From: Bacillota bacterium | Lineage (GTDB): Bacteria; Bacillota; Clostridia; Tissierellales; Tissierellaceae | DNA length: 64,000 bases | Direction: 5' to 3' | NCBI GenBank assembly: GCA_030602225.1 | Contig: JAUWAD010000001.1 | Coordinates: 25,442 to 89,441, forward strand | In this document: positions 1 through 10,571 of the stretch, one piece after another | Layout of the letters: every line of letters begins with the position of its first letter | Numbering within the stretch: position 1 is the first letter of the stretch | The notes under the pieces: model-generated | The model's input: only the letters and a program-made list of their open reading frames with translations | Told to the model about the DNA's origin: nothing | The model's database searches: none | Position numbers and translations under genes: made by a program

Positions 1-171
1 GAAGTCATTAGAATAGAGCAGATGTTTAAAGGACAGGGAAGAGTACTTATAAGACCATCAGGAACTGAACCTTTAGTTAGAGTTATGATTGAAGGTAAAG
101 ATAAAGAACTTATAACAAATGCAGCAAAGGATTTAGTCCATTTTATTGAAGCTAGAATCGGACTAAAATAA
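1..171 (+). CDS. glmM: Phosphoglucosamine mutase, C-terminal fragment (5' end outside window)
   Basis: Frame 1 reads [34 protein letters not shown]...; RPSGTEP(L/K)(V/I)RVM(I/V)E is the conserved C-terminal phosphohexomutase motif. Confidence 0.85.
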   Translation, partial: EVIRIEQMFKGQGRVLIRPSGTEPLVRVMIEGKDKELITNAAKDLVHFIEARIGLK

Positions 172-189
172 ATTGAGGAGTGTGAAGAT

Positions 190-1023
190 ATGGAATACAA
201 AATTGTAGCAGATAGTAGCTGTGATTTAAACGATGACTTAAAAGCTGTGATGGATGTGAGTTTAGTGCCCTTTAAAATTGATATCGATGATTCTTCATTT
301 GTTGATGATGCAGATATCGACATGGAGAAGCTTGTTTCAACCATGTTGGCAAGTCCAAACCCAATAAAATCATCCTGCCCATCGCCTGGAGATTTTAAAG
401 AAACCTATGTTGATGGTGACAATGTGTTTGTGGTTACAATATCAAAGAAGTTATCTGCAACTTACAATAGTGCTATTTTAGCAAAAGATATGATTTTAGA
501 GGAGTTTAAGGATAAGTTTGTCCATGTATTCAATTCAAAATCTGCCAGTGTGGGAGAAACTTTAACTGCAATCAAGATTAAGGAATGTATAGATCAAAAG
601 CTTTCCAACTCAGAGATAGTTGAAAAGGTTGAACAATACATTGAGGATATGAAGACTTACTTCATATCTGAAGACCTTAGCAATCTTATAGAAAATGGAA
701 GGATTTCAAAGACCGCAGGATTAATTGCCAATGTTTTAAATATAAAACCGATTATGAAAGCCACTGATGATGGAAACATTGAGGCGGTTGAAAAAATTAG
801 GGGTAGCAAGAAGGCTTTTAAAAGATTGGCAGAAATAATTGGGGAAACTGGAGTTAAGTTTGAAGAAAGGATAGTAGCCATATCCCATGCAAATGCATTG
901 GACAAGGCATTGGATCTAAAAGAAGACCTTAAGAAGTACAATTTCAAAGATATTATCATAGTAGAAACAAAAGGGCTTTCAACCGTTTATGTAAATAATG
1001 GGGGTATTATTATATCATTCTAA
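190..1023 (+). CDS. DegV family fatty-acid-binding protein
   Basis: IVADSSCDL N-terminus, SKKLSATYNSA, LIENGRISKTAG, NIKPIM motifs. Confidence 0.9.
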   Translation: MEYKIVADSSCDLNDDLKAVMDVSLVPFKIDIDDSSFVDDADIDMEKLVSTMLASPNPIKSSCPSPGDFKETYVDGDNVFVVTISKKLSATYNSAILAKDMILEEFKDKFVHVFNSKSASVGETLTAIKIKECIDQKLSNSEIVEKVEQYIEDMKTYFISEDLSNLIENGRISKTAGLIANVLNIKPIMKATDDGNIEAVEKIRGSKKAFKRLAEIIGETGVKFEERIVAISHANALDKALDLKEDLKKYNFKDIIIVETKGLSTVYVNNGGIIISF

Positions 1024-1051
1024 TAAAATTGTACAAATATCTAAAAAACAT

Positions 1052-1079
1052 TTGACAAATTTTCATAGGGTGCTATAAT
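1052..1079 (+). promoter_or_regulatory. sigma-A promoter for tRNA-Leu
   Basis: TTGACA (1052-1057), 16-bp spacer, TATAAT (1074-1079), ~30 bp upstream of the tRNA. Confidence 0.75.
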
Positions 1080-1110
1080 AAAAAAGGTAAGTTACTTACT
1101 TACCTTACTT

Positions 1111-1194
1111 GCGGGAATGGCGGAATTGGCAGACGCGCTAGACTTAGGATCTAGTGTCATTGACGTGGGGGTTCAAGTCCTCTTTCCCGCACCA
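1111..1194 (+). tRNA. tRNA-Leu (anticodon TAG), CCA encoded
   Basis: Acceptor GCGGGAA/TTCCCGC, anticodon arm CTAGA-CTTAGGA-TCTAG, long variable arm, GTTCAAGTCC T-arm, ACCA end. Confidence 0.95.
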
Positions 1195-1200
1195 AATTAG

Positions 1201-1229
1201 ACCAGTGGTATTAACCATTGGTTTTTTTA
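1201..1229 (+). terminator. Intrinsic terminator after tRNA-Leu
   Basis: ACCAGTGGT-atta-ACCATTGGT followed by TTTTTT. Confidence 0.75.
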
Positions 1230-1361
1230 TGCATGTTATGGGTATTATAACATAGTCACAAATTTGTTTTATAGTACCCAATAATATATGTATATGTTAT
1301 AATATTATGATGGAGACTAAAATTTGTATCAGATGATAAAAAATATATAGGGGGTTCATTA

Positions 1362-2651
1362 ATGAAGGCAGTTTTTGATAAGAAGGAAAAAAATACAGTA
1401 CACTTTGATATTGAAGTACCAGCAGGGGATTTTGAAAAAGCTCTACAACAAGCTTATATGAAAAATCGTGGAAGATTTAATATCCCTGGATTTAGAAAGG
1501 GAAAAGTTCCAAGAAAGATAATTGAAATGAATTATGGAGAAGAGATATTCTTTGAAGATGCAATCAATTTATTGCTTCCAGAAGCATATTCAAATGCCAT
1601 TGATGAGTTGGGATTAGAACCTGTGGACAGCCCGGAAGTTGATGTGGATGAAATAGAACTAGGTAAGCCAGTTCATGTTAAGTTCAGCGTTGAAGTTAAA
1701 CCAGAAGTTAAACTAGGGGACTATAAGACAATTGAACTTGAAAAAGTAGATTACTCTGTTACTGAAGAGATGATCAATAATGAAGTAGAAAGAGAAAGAG
1801 ACCAAAATGCCAGAATCATTGATGCTGGAGATAGAGAAGTAGCAGAAGGGGATATCCTAAAGATTGATTTTTCAGGATTTATAGATGGAGAGCAATTTGA
1901 TGGTGGAAGTGCAGAAGATCAGGAACTAAAAATAGGTTCAAAGCAATTTATTCCAGGTTTTGAAGAAGGACTTATTGGAAAGAAAAAGGGAGAAGAAGTA
2001 GATGTTGAAGTTACTTTCCCTGAAGAATACCATGAGGAATCTTTAAAAGGAAAACCAGCTGTATTTAAAGTTACAATCAATGAAATTAAAGTAAAAGAGC
2101 TTCCAGAGTTAGATGATGAGTTTGCTAAGGATGTAAGTGAGTTCGATACTTTAGAAGAATATAAGAACAGTATTAAGGAAACATTAGAAGAAAGACTAAA
2201 AGAGCAAGAAAAGATCGAAACAGAAAACAAGCTTGTGGAAAAGGTAGTTGAAATGTCTGAAATGGATATTCCAGAGGCTATGATAATGTCACAGATCGAG
2301 AGCGAAATTAAAGACTTTGAGTATAGAGTAAAGACTCAAGGTTTTGATATGGACACATACTTGGAACTTACAGGAACAACTAGGGATGATCTGGAACTAA
2401 ACTTCAGACCAATCGCTGAAAGAAGGGTAAAGGCTGATTTAGTATTGGAAGCAATTGCAAAGGCTGAGGATATCCAAGTAACTGAAGAAGATCTTGATAA
2501 AGAATTAGAGAAACTTGCAGAACAATATCCACAAACAAATAAAGAAAAGTTTATGAAAGATATGAAAAAAGGAGATTTAGGCTTCCTAAAAGCGGGTATA
2601 TCCAACAGTAAAGTTTTAGACATGCTAATGGAGAATATTAAGTTTATATAA
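1362..2651 (+). CDS. tig: Trigger factor
   Basis: Full-length: GFRKGKVPRKIIE ribosome-binding signature, FKBP-like domain, synteny with clpPX. Confidence 0.97.
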   Translation: MKAVFDKKEKNTVHFDIEVPAGDFEKALQQAYMKNRGRFNIPGFRKGKVPRKIIEMNYGEEIFFEDAINLLLPEAYSNAIDELGLEPVDSPEVDVDEIELGKPVHVKFSVEVKPEVKLGDYKTIELEKVDYSVTEEMINNEVERERDQNARIIDAGDREVAEGDILKIDFSGFIDGEQFDGGSAEDQELKIGSKQFIPGFEEGLIGKKKGEEVDVEVTFPEEYHEESLKGKPAVFKVTINEIKVKELPELDDEFAKDVSEFDTLEEYKNSIKETLEERLKEQEKIETENKLVEKVVEMSEMDIPEAMIMSQIESEIKDFEYRVKTQGFDMDTYLELTGTTRDDLELNFRPIAERRVKADLVLEAIAKAEDIQVTEEDLDKELEKLAEQYPQTNKEKFMKDMKKGDLGFLKAGISNSKVLDMLMENIKFI

Positions 2652-2666
2652 CTAGGAGGGTTAAGT

Positions 2667-3251
2667 ATGACATTAGTACCAATAGTAGTAGAACAAACAA
2701 ATAGAGGGGAAAGATCCTATGATATATATTCCAGGTTACTAAAGGATAGAATAATAATTCTGGGATCTGAAATAAATGATGCTGTAGCAGACTTGGTAGT
2801 AGCCCAATTGTTGTTTCTAGAGGCTGAAGATCCAGAAAAGGACATTCAAATCTATATTAATTCACCAGGTGGGTCTGTTAGTGCTGGATTTGCGATCTTT
2901 GATACAATACAATATATTAAACCAGATGTAACTACTATTTGTATAGGAAGAGCAGCAAGTATGGGAGCATTTCTATTAGCCGCAGGTGCTAAGGGTAAGA
3001 GATTCGCCCTGCCAAATTCAGATATAATGATTCATCAACCCCTTGGCGGAGCTCAAGGTCAAGCTGAAGATATCAGAATACAAGCTGAGAAAATCATAGA
3101 AATTAGAGAGAGAATAAATAGAATACTATCAGAGAGAACCGGCCAACCATTGGAAAGAATCGCAAAGGATACTGATAGAGATTACTATATGAGTGCAAAA
3201 GAAGCAGTAGAATATGGAATAATTGATGCTGTTATGGAGAGAAAGAAATAG
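2667..3251 (+). CDS. clpP: ATP-dependent Clp protease proteolytic subunit
   Basis: [52 protein letters not shown]. Confidence 0.98.
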   Translation: MTLVPIVVEQTNRGERSYDIYSRLLKDRIIILGSEINDAVADLVVAQLLFLEAEDPEKDIQIYINSPGGSVSAGFAIFDTIQYIKPDVTTICIGRAASMGAFLLAAGAKGKRFALPNSDIMIHQPLGGAQGQAEDIRIQAEKIIEIRERINRILSERTGQPLERIAKDTDRDYYMSAKEAVEYGIIDAVMERKK

Positions 3252-3261
3252 AGGTGATTCC

Positions 3262-4539
3262 ATGGCAAAAAACGAAGACAAGCAATTAAGATGTTCATTT
3301 TGTGGGAAGCCACAAGATCAGGTTAAAAGATTAATTGCAGGTCCTAATGTTTACATTTGTAATGAATGTATAGAATTGTGTCAAGAGATTATAGAGGAAG
3401 AATTTGTTCAAAATATATTAGATTATGATTTAGATGAGCTTCCAAAACCAGTGGAAATAAAAGAAACATTGGATGAATATGTAATTCAACAGGAAAGAGC
3501 AAAAAGGGGATTAGCTGTAGCCGTTTATAATCATTACAAAAGGATTAACCAAACCCCATCAAAGAATGACGATGTGGAACTGCAGAAAAGCAACATCCTA
3601 ATGATTGGCCCAACTGGTTCTGGAAAGACATTACTTGCTCAAACCTTGGCTAGAATATTGAACGTACCATTTGCAATAGCTGATGCCACTTCTTTGACAG
3701 AGGCTGGATATGTTGGAGAAGATGTTGAAAATATTATTTTGAAGCTTATACAAGCTGCAGATTATGATATTGAAAGAGCAGAAAAAGGTATCATCTATAT
3801 AGACGAAGTGGACAAGATAGCAAGAAAATCAGAAAACCCTTCAATTACAAGGGATGTAAGTGGTGAAGGAGTACAACAAGCCTTGCTTAAGATATTGGAG
3901 GGTACTGTTGCAAATGTACCACCACAAGGTGGAAGAAAACATCCACATCAGGAGTTTATTCAGATTGATACCACAAATATCCTGTTCATTGTAGGTGGAG
4001 CATTTGATGGATTGGATAAGATTATACAATCAAGAGTAGGAAAGAAAACTATGGGTTTTGGAGCAGATGTGAAGTCTCAGAAGAAAAACATAGGAGAACT
4101 ATTCAAGCAAATTCAACCTGAAGATCTGATAAGATTCGGTCTAATACCTGAGTTTGTGGGAAGATTACCAGTGGTAGTATCCCTGGAAGAATTGGATGAA
4201 GATGCATTGGTGAGAATATTGACAGAACCTAAGAATGCCTTAGTTAAGCAGTATAAAGAATTATTCCTTATGGATAATGTGGAACTTGAGTTTGAAGAGG
4301 AAGCGCTAAAACTTATTGCACAAAAGGCAATTGAGAGGAAAACTGGAGCAAGAGGTCTAAGGGGAATAATTGAAGAAAAAATGCTAGATATAATGTTTGA
4401 GCTCCCAACACGAGATGATGTTGAAAAGTGTGTAGTAACTAGGGAGACCATAGAAAATAGTGGAGAACCAACTTTGCTGTTAGCTGAAAAGACAAAGAAA
4501 AGATCAAACAAAAACAGCAGTAAGGAATCTGCTTCTTAA
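3262..4539 (+). CDS. clpX: ATP-dependent Clp protease ATP-binding subunit ClpX
   Basis: Zinc-binding CSFCGK...CNECI, Walker A GPTGSGKT. Start moved to ATG 3262 (RBS gaggtg) rather than the track's 3223. Confidence 0.97.
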   Translation: MAKNEDKQLRCSFCGKPQDQVKRLIAGPNVYICNECIELCQEIIEEEFVQNILDYDLDELPKPVEIKETLDEYVIQQERAKRGLAVAVYNHYKRINQTPSKNDDVELQKSNILMIGPTGSGKTLLAQTLARILNVPFAIADATSLTEAGYVGEDVENIILKLIQAADYDIERAEKGIIYIDEVDKIARKSENPSITRDVSGEGVQQALLKILEGTVANVPPQGGRKHPHQEFIQIDTTNILFIVGGAFDGLDKIIQSRVGKKTMGFGADVKSQKKNIGELFKQIQPEDLIRFGLIPEFVGRLPVVVSLEELDEDALVRILTEPKNALVKQYKELFLMDNVELEFEEEALKLIAQKAIERKTGARGLRGIIEEKMLDIMFELPTRDDVEKCVVTRETIENSGEPTLLLAEKTKKRSNKNSSKESAS

Positions 4540-4562
4540 AGGCTCACAGATGTGAGCCTTTA
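4538..4562 (+). terminator. Intrinsic terminator after clpX
   Basis: AAAGGCTCACA-gatg-TGTGAGCCTTT. Confidence 0.7.
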
Positions 4563-4628
4563 TTCAATAAATATTCAATTTGAGGGTATATATGCTTTGT
4601 GAAGTTGAAATAGAAGGGAAGGGATATA

Positions 4629-6983
4629 ATGAATAATCCTTATATTATAGAAGAGAGAACGCTACCCCTTATACCTCTTAGGGGAATATCCATATTTCCA
4701 CATATGGTTATTCATTTTGATGTGGGAAGAGAGAAATCAGTGCAGGCACTGGAAAAAGCCATGATGGATGATTCCTTAATACTATTGTGTACTCAGATAA
4801 ATCCAAAGGTTGAAGAACCATTACAAAAGGATTTTTATCAAGTGGGAACAGTCGCCAAAGTAAAACAGATGCTGAAACTACCTGGAGGAAGCATTAGAGT
4901 TCTGGTAGAAGGTTTAAGCAGAGGTAAGGTAAAAGAGATAGTTAGAGAAGAACCATACTTTGAAGCATTAACCGAAGAGTTCACATACTCTATGGAGGAT
5001 TTTGAAAAAAACCAAGATATGGAAGCTATAATGAGATTAGTAACTTTGGATCTGGAAGAATACATTGGGCTTAACTCTAAAGTATCATCTGAAGTGCTAT
5101 TTACTATTTCAGACATTGACGATCCAGGTAGGCTAGCGGATGTAATAGCATCCTATATATTTTTAAAGCAGGAAGATGATCAAAAGATATTGGAAACCTT
5201 TGATTTTTATGAAAGACTTGAAGTGCTACATCAGATTCTTCAAAAGGAAATCGAGTTACTGAAAATTGAAGACAAGATAAATCAAAGGGTAAAGAAACAA
5301 ATAAACAAAGTACAAAAGGAGTACTATTTAAAGGAACAACTTAAGGCCATCCAGAAAGAACTTGGAGAAGACGATGACCTGTCCAATGAAATAGAGGAGT
5401 ATCAGAAGAAGATAAACAAAATAAAGATGCCAAAGGAAGTAAAGGAAAAGGCACTTAAAGAAGTTGAACGACTTACTAAGCAATCTCCTCACTCCGCAGA
5501 AGTGGGTGTAATAAGAACCTATTTAGACTGGATAGTGGAGTTGCCTTGGGATAAGGAGACTAAAGAGAAAATAGATATAAAAAGAGCTAGAGAAATCCTT
5601 GATGAAGATCATTACGGTCTTAAAGATGTTAAGGAAAGGATATTGGAGTTTATTGCCATTAGAAAGCTTACAAATTCTATAAAAGGGCCGATACTTTGTC
5701 TTGTGGGTCCGCCTGGAGTGGGAAAAACATCCATTGCAAGATCAATAGCATCATCCCTTAACAGGAATTTTGTGAGGATGTCCCTTGGTGGAGTTAGGGA
5801 TGAAGCTGAAATAAGAGGTCATCGAAGAACTTATGTGGGTAGTATGCCTGGCAGGATTATTAGTTCTATAAAAAAAGCAGGGTCAAAAAACCCAGTATTC
5901 CTATTTGATGAAATTGATAAACTAGCAAATGATTTTAGGGGAGACCCTGCAAGTGCATTGCTTGAAGTATTAGATCCAGAACAAAATACTACTTTTACAG
6001 ACCATTTTTTAGATGCTCCCTTTGATTTATCAAAAGTATTATTTATTACAACAGCAAACACAACATCTTCAATACCACCAGCACTACTTGATAGAATGGA
6101 AGTAATTCGAATTAGTGGATATACTGAAGAGGAGAAACTTCAAATAGCTAAGAGGTATCTACTTCCTAAGCAAATGAAAGAACATGGACTTACAAATGAT
6201 AGACTTATACTTTCAGATTCAGCAATTAGAGGTGTGATTAGTCATTACACAAGGGAAGCTGGAGTAAGAAATCTTGAAAGGTATATCGCCAATATATGTA
6301 GAAAAGTAGCTAAGAAAATAGTGGAAACAGACAAGAAGAGGATTAGAGTAAATGCAAACAACCTAAGCACTTACCTTGGAGCTGAAAAATTCAGATTTGA
6401 TACACTGGAAGAAAAAAATCAAATTGGAGTTGCCAATGGATTGGCATGGACAGCTGTGGGAGGTGAAACACTGTCTGTAGAGGTAACAACCATGCAAGGT
6501 ACTGGGAAAACTCAACTTACAGGTAAGTTGGGAGATGTGATGAAGGAATCTGCCATGGCGGGAATTAGTTATATTAGAGCCAATGCAGATAAGCTTAAGG
6601 TATCCCCTGAATTTTATAAGGAATTAGACATCCATATACACGTCCCAGAAGGTGCCATACCAAAGGACGGCCCTTCAGCTGGTATAACAATTGCAACAGC
6701 TGTTATATCCGCACTGACCAATACTCCTATAAATAGAGAGGTTGCCATGACAGGAGAAATCACATTAAGGGGTAGGGTGCTTCCCGTTGGTGGAATAAAG
6801 GAAAAATTACTAGCTGCTCATAGGATGGGTGTTAAGAAGGTTATACTTCCATTTGAGAATGGTAAGGATCTTGAGGAAATACCAGATAAGGTTAAGAAAA
6901 AAATGAATTTTGTCCTGGTTAAAAATTTAGATGAAGTTATACAAAATGCCATGGAGAAAATAGGTGAAAACAATGAAGATTAA
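4629..6983 (+). CDS. lon: ATP-dependent protease Lon
   Basis: [15 protein letters not shown], catalytic [14 protein letters not shown]. Confidence 0.97.
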   Translation: MNNPYIIEERTLPLIPLRGISIFPHMVIHFDVGREKSVQALEKAMMDDSLILLCTQINPKVEEPLQKDFYQVGTVAKVKQMLKLPGGSIRVLVEGLSRGKVKEIVREEPYFEALTEEFTYSMEDFEKNQDMEAIMRLVTLDLEEYIGLNSKVSSEVLFTISDIDDPGRLADVIASYIFLKQEDDQKILETFDFYERLEVLHQILQKEIELLKIEDKINQRVKKQINKVQKEYYLKEQLKAIQKELGEDDDLSNEIEEYQKKINKIKMPKEVKEKALKEVERLTKQSPHSAEVGVIRTYLDWIVELPWDKETKEKIDIKRAREILDEDHYGLKDVKERILEFIAIRKLTNSIKGPILCLVGPPGVGKTSIARSIASSLNRNFVRMSLGGVRDEAEIRGHRRTYVGSMPGRIISSIKKAGSKNPVFLFDEIDKLANDFRGDPASALLEVLDPEQNTTFTDHFLDAPFDLSKVLFITTANTTSSIPPALLDRMEVIRISGYTEEEKLQIAKRYLLPKQMKEHGLTNDRLILSDSAIRGVISHYTREAGVRNLERYIANICRKVAKKIVETDKKRIRVNANNLSTYLGAEKFRFDTLEEKNQIGVANGLAWTAVGGETLSVEVTTMQGTGKTQLTGKLGDVMKESAMAGISYIRANADKLKVSPEFYKELDIHIHVPEGAIPKDGPSAGITIATAVISALTNTPINREVAMTGEITLRGRVLPVGGIKEKLLAAHRMGVKKVILPFENGKDLEEIPDKVKKKMNFVLVKNLDEVIQNAMEKIGENNED

Positions 6984-7572
6984 TAAGTCAGATTTACAGG
7001 CAATGGCTGTAAATAAGGCAGGATATCCAGATGATCAGCTGCCAGAAATTGCTTTTGCTGGGAGATCAAATGTTGGGAAATCATCCTTTATTAACACCAT
7101 GTTAAATAGGGTTAATCTAGCAAGAACCAGCGGAAAACCTGGGAAGACAAGAACTATCAATTTCTATGTTGTTAATGATACCTTTAGATTTGTTGATTTA
7201 CCAGGGTATGGATATGCTCAAGTATCCAAGGATGAAAGGAAAAAATGGGGCGAGATAATAGAAAGATATCTTACTGATAGGGAGAACCTTAAAGCCATAG
7301 CCCTAATAGTAGACATAAGACATAAACCAAGTCCTCAGGATGTAGAAATGTATAATTGGGTAATAACCTTTGGATATGAACCAATAGTCGTTGCCACAAA
7401 AGCTGATAAAATAGCAAGAGGCCAGTGGGAAAGACACTTAAAGATTATTAGGGAGGAATTAGGAGTTAAGAATAGAAACACAGTAGTTCCATTTTCCTCA
7501 TCTAAGAAGTTAAATATAGAAAGACTTTGGGAAACATTAACACCATACTTGATGCTTGAAGAAGCTGAATAA
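6973..7572 (+). CDS. engB: Ribosome biogenesis GTP-binding protein EngB/YsxC
   Basis: GRSNVGKSSFIN, GKTRTINFY, DLPGYGYA, TKADK; overlaps lon 3' end. Possible GTG start at 6964. Confidence 0.95.
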   Translation: MKINKSDLQAMAVNKAGYPDDQLPEIAFAGRSNVGKSSFINTMLNRVNLARTSGKPGKTRTINFYVVNDTFRFVDLPGYGYAQVSKDERKKWGEIIERYLTDRENLKAIALIVDIRHKPSPQDVEMYNWVITFGYEPIVVATKADKIARGQWERHLKIIREELGVKNRNTVVPFSSSKKLNIERLWETLTPYLMLEEAE

Positions 7573-7580
7573 AATGTAAG

Positions 7581-7607
7581 AAGGCCAGTGAATTTTCACT
7601 GGCCTTT
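7581..7607. terminator. Shared hairpin between convergent engB and rubredoxin
   Basis: AAGGCCAGTGAA-tt-TTCACTGGCCTT. Confidence 0.7.
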
Positions 7608-7618
7608 AATAAGTACTT

Positions 7619-7777
7619 TTACTCTAATTCAAACATATCCTTTGTTGCTCCACAAACTGGGCAAACCCAATCTTCTGGAAGATCTTCAAAAGCTGTTCCT
7701 GGAGCTATACCTCCATCTGGATCTCCTTCTGCTGGATCATAAACATAACCACATGGTCCACATACCCATTTATCCAT
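7619..7777 (-). CDS. rd: Rubredoxin (52 aa), absent from the supplied ORF track
   Basis: Minus-strand translation [52 protein letters not shown], two CxxCG knuckles; AGGAG RBS upstream. Confidence 0.96.
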   Translation of the reverse strand: MDKWVCGPCGYVYDPAEGDPDGGIAPGTAFEDLPEDWVCPVCGATKDMFELE

Positions 7778-7938
7778 TTGACATTCTCCTTTCGCTAATG
7801 AATTTACTTAGTGACAATATTATACCATATTATTACAGTTAATAAACAAAAAAATCAAAATTTACGTAAAATTATATAGATTAGCACAAATATAAATGGG
7901 TAAAATACTTATGACTAGAAAAAATGGATGTGGTGGAG

Positions 7939-8328
7939 ATGAACTATATTTATAAAGGAACGGTTTGTAGTGATCTAGAGACCATAAGATCCTTTATTGA
8001 TAAGACAATTAAAACGCTTGGTGAGATAATAAATAATGGGGATATAATTTTTGATATCCGTGTTATTCTTAATGAGCTTATTGTAAATGGAGCCCTGCAT
8101 GGAAATGAGTGTATGGTAACCAAGTGTGTTAGTTTGACCGTAAAAATGAATGACAATAAATTAACAATAGAAGTTGAAGATGAGGGCACTGGTATAAATT
8201 ATAATCCTACAGAATACAATCCTTCGGATCTTAAATCATGGGGTAGAGGACTTGTTTTGGTAAATGGCTTATCAGATGAATTCTATGTGGAAAGGAATAG
8301 GGTGGTGTCTGTAAAGAATATCTGTTAG
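7939..8328 (+). CDS. HATPase/anti-sigma factor (RsbW/SpoIIAB-like) kinase
   Basis: ILNELIVNGALHGN (N-box), VEDEGTGI (G1), SWGRGLVLVNGLSDEF (G2). Confidence 0.85.
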   Translation: MNYIYKGTVCSDLETIRSFIDKTIKTLGEIINNGDIIFDIRVILNELIVNGALHGNECMVTKCVSLTVKMNDNKLTIEVEDEGTGINYNPTEYNPSDLKSWGRGLVLVNGLSDEFYVERNRVVSVKNIC

Positions 8329-8339
8329 GGGGTATTAAC

Positions 8340-10454
8340 ATGGTAAAAAAACTATCTTATATAATGGTATTGTCACTTGTTTTAAATGTGATGATACCAT
8401 TTATTGCGTTAGGGGAGGAGGACTATCAGATTCAATTGGAGAAGGTGATCTTAAAGACAAAGGAGTTGTTCCAGATTAGTGATGGTTATAAAGACTTTAC
8501 ATCCCAAGTAAGTTCATACAATAACACTACTTATTTTAATATGAATTGGAAAGACCCTGATGGGATTTTGCCTACAATAAGTGTTACTTCTGATCAGGAT
8601 GGAAATATTCAGTCGTTTAATAAGTATTATTCAGATATACCTGAGCAGGAGACCAAACTACCCAAATATTCAAAGGAAGAAGCCTTGAATATTGCCAAGG
8701 ATTTTATGATAAAAGTTGATTCTAACATGTATAATCAGATGCTATTTGACGAGAAAGGCTACTACTCCAGTACGTGGGATACCAATTATAATTTCAATTA
8801 CTTTAGAAGAGTAAATGGAATTATTTTCAGGGAAAACAATGTTTCAATTAGTGTATCTAAGATAACCGGTGAAGTTATGAACTATTATTCCAATTGGGAG
8901 AGAGAATTAACCTTCCCAAGGACAACGGGAATTATTAGCTTAGAGGAGGCTAAGATTGCATTTAAGGAAAAGATAGGCTTGGAATTGATCTATAAGGGGA
9001 GTAATTTCTATCCAAGACCATTAGATGTAAATGGTGAGGAAATCCAGTACTACTTAGCCTATGTAATTAGGAGCCCCTATTATGGAATAGATGCAAAAAC
9101 TGGAGAAGCGGTGGAGATTCCATATTACAGACCTTATTTAGAAGGTGGAGGAGATGATAGAGCTGCCAGTGAGGAAGCTGCACCTGCACCAGTAATAACT
9201 CCAGAAGAAAGAACTGAAATAGAAAAACTAAAGGATTTAATTACCAAGGAAAGTGCAGAAAAAATAGGTAGAGAAAAATTATCGCTGGATGATACCTTTA
9301 TCTTAAGAAATATCAATCTTTACAGTATGTGGAGAAATAAGGATGAATACCAGTGGAATATGTACTTCGTTAAGGAATTGGAAGAAAATAAAATGACATC
9401 AGCAGATATAACTATTGATGCAAAGACAGGCGAAGTATTGAATTTCTACAAAGGATACGAGTTTAAAGAGACCGATAAGGCAGCAATAACAAAAGTTCAG
9501 GCTCAAGAAATCGCAAAAGACTATCTTAGAAGTACAAACTCCAATATATACGATAACTTAACCCTAAGAGAAGATAAGTATCAAAAAGATGGAGATCTAA
9601 CCTTCTACTTCACATTCGAAAGATATGAAAAAGGTATATATGTTGAAAATGATGGCATATCTGTAGGTATAAATGCTGTTAGCAAGGAAATATTCTCCTA
9701 CAGTAAGACTTGGTATAAAGGCACACTACCCTCAGCTGAAAAAGTTGTGGATATGGAAAAGGCTTATGATGTATTATTCGAAAAGGTAGGATATAGTCTT
9801 GTTTATAAACTATATTATGAGTATGATTCAGTTGGGATGGAGACAAGAAGCATTAAATTAATATACGGATTAAATGATAGTATCCCAGTAATCATTGATG
9901 GAAATACTGGAGAACTATTGGATTACTCAGGGAAACCATATGTTGATAAGAAGGACATATCATATATTGATATTGAGTCATCATATGCAAGAGAAAAGAT
10001 TCTTACCTTAGCTGAATATCGAATTGGATTCTATGGTGAAAACTTTAGACCTAAGGATAAGATCATTCAGAAGGAGTTTATGTTTTTCCTCTGGAAGGCT
10101 ATCAATCCCTATAGAAATGAAGGGGAAGATCAAATTGACATTATATACGAAGAGCTTAAAAATTCCAGGATAATACAAGATAAGGAAGTAAACCAAACAA
10201 GGGTCTTAACAAAGGAAGAAGCTGTTAAGTATGTCATACGTGCTATGAATTACGGCAGGATTGCTGAAATACCAAATATCTATTCTGATATGTTCCCTGA
10301 CTCTAAATCCATACAAGAAGGCATGAAAGGTTATGTAAATCTGGCATATGGGTTAGGAATAATTGTTGGAGATGGCAGTGGTCTGATTAAACCATTATAT
10401 GAATTAAAAAGAGAAGATGCTGCAAGTATAATATACAATTATGTGTTTAAGTAA
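8340..10454 (+). CDS. YcdB/YcdC-like secreted protein with C-terminal SLH-like region
   Basis: Signal peptide; repeated ITKEEALNIAKDF/ITIDAKTGEVLNFY PepSY-like units; C-term YSDMFPDSKSIQEGMKGYVNLAYGLGIIVGDGSGLIKPLYELKREDAASIIYNYV resembles an SLH domain. Confidence 0.8.
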   Translation: MVKKLSYIMVLSLVLNVMIPFIALGEEDYQIQLEKVILKTKELFQISDGYKDFTSQVSSYNNTTYFNMNWKDPDGILPTISVTSDQDGNIQSFNKYYSDIPEQETKLPKYSKEEALNIAKDFMIKVDSNMYNQMLFDEKGYYSSTWDTNYNFNYFRRVNGIIFRENNVSISVSKITGEVMNYYSNWERELTFPRTTGIISLEEAKIAFKEKIGLELIYKGSNFYPRPLDVNGEEIQYYLAYVIRSPYYGIDAKTGEAVEIPYYRPYLEGGGDDRAASEEAAPAPVITPEERTEIEKLKDLITKESAEKIGREKLSLDDTFILRNINLYSMWRNKDEYQWNMYFVKELEENKMTSADITIDAKTGEVLNFYKGYEFKETDKAAITKVQAQEIAKDYLRSTNSNIYDNLTLREDKYQKDGDLTFYFTFERYEKGIYVENDGISVGINAVSKEIFSYSKTWYKGTLPSAEKVVDMEKAYDVLFEKVGYSLVYKLYYEYDSVGMETRSIKLIYGLNDSIPVIIDGNTGELLDYSGKPYVDKKDISYIDIESSYAREKILTLAEYRIGFYGENFRPKDKIIQKEFMFFLWKAINPYRNEGEDQIDIIYEELKNSRIIQDKEVNQTRVLTKEEAVKYVIRAMNYGRIAEIPNIYSDMFPDSKSIQEGMKGYVNLAYGLGIIVGDGSGLIKPLYELKREDAASIIYNYVFK

Positions 10455-10456
10455 AA

Positions 10457-10493
10457 AATTACATCTAGGGAAATCCTAGATGTAATTTTTTTA
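10457..10493 (+). terminator. Intrinsic terminator
   Basis: AATTACATCTAGG-gaaat-CCTAGATGTAATT followed by TTTTT. Confidence 0.8.
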
Positions 10494-10571
10494 TACATTT
10501 TATTGAAAGTATGATAGAATTATAAAGTTAAGCATAAGACAATTAAATATAGAAGGGAATTGTAATATTAT

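Noticed and set aside
657-959. Antisense ORFs throughout (e.g. 657-959, 1919-2230, 4113-4511, 10766-11209, 55468-55896, 62138-62521)
   Set aside because: Serine/isoleucine/phenylalanine-rich mirror translations of strong sense genes; typical shadow ORFs.
1087-1110. TTACTTACTTACCTTACTT short repeat before tRNA-Leu
   Set aside because: Short low-complexity tract immediately after the promoter; not enough to claim a regulatory element.
7588-7842. 84-aa plus-strand ORF
   Set aside because: Antisense shadow of the rubredoxin gene; composition (His/Leu rich) is not protein-like and no RBS.
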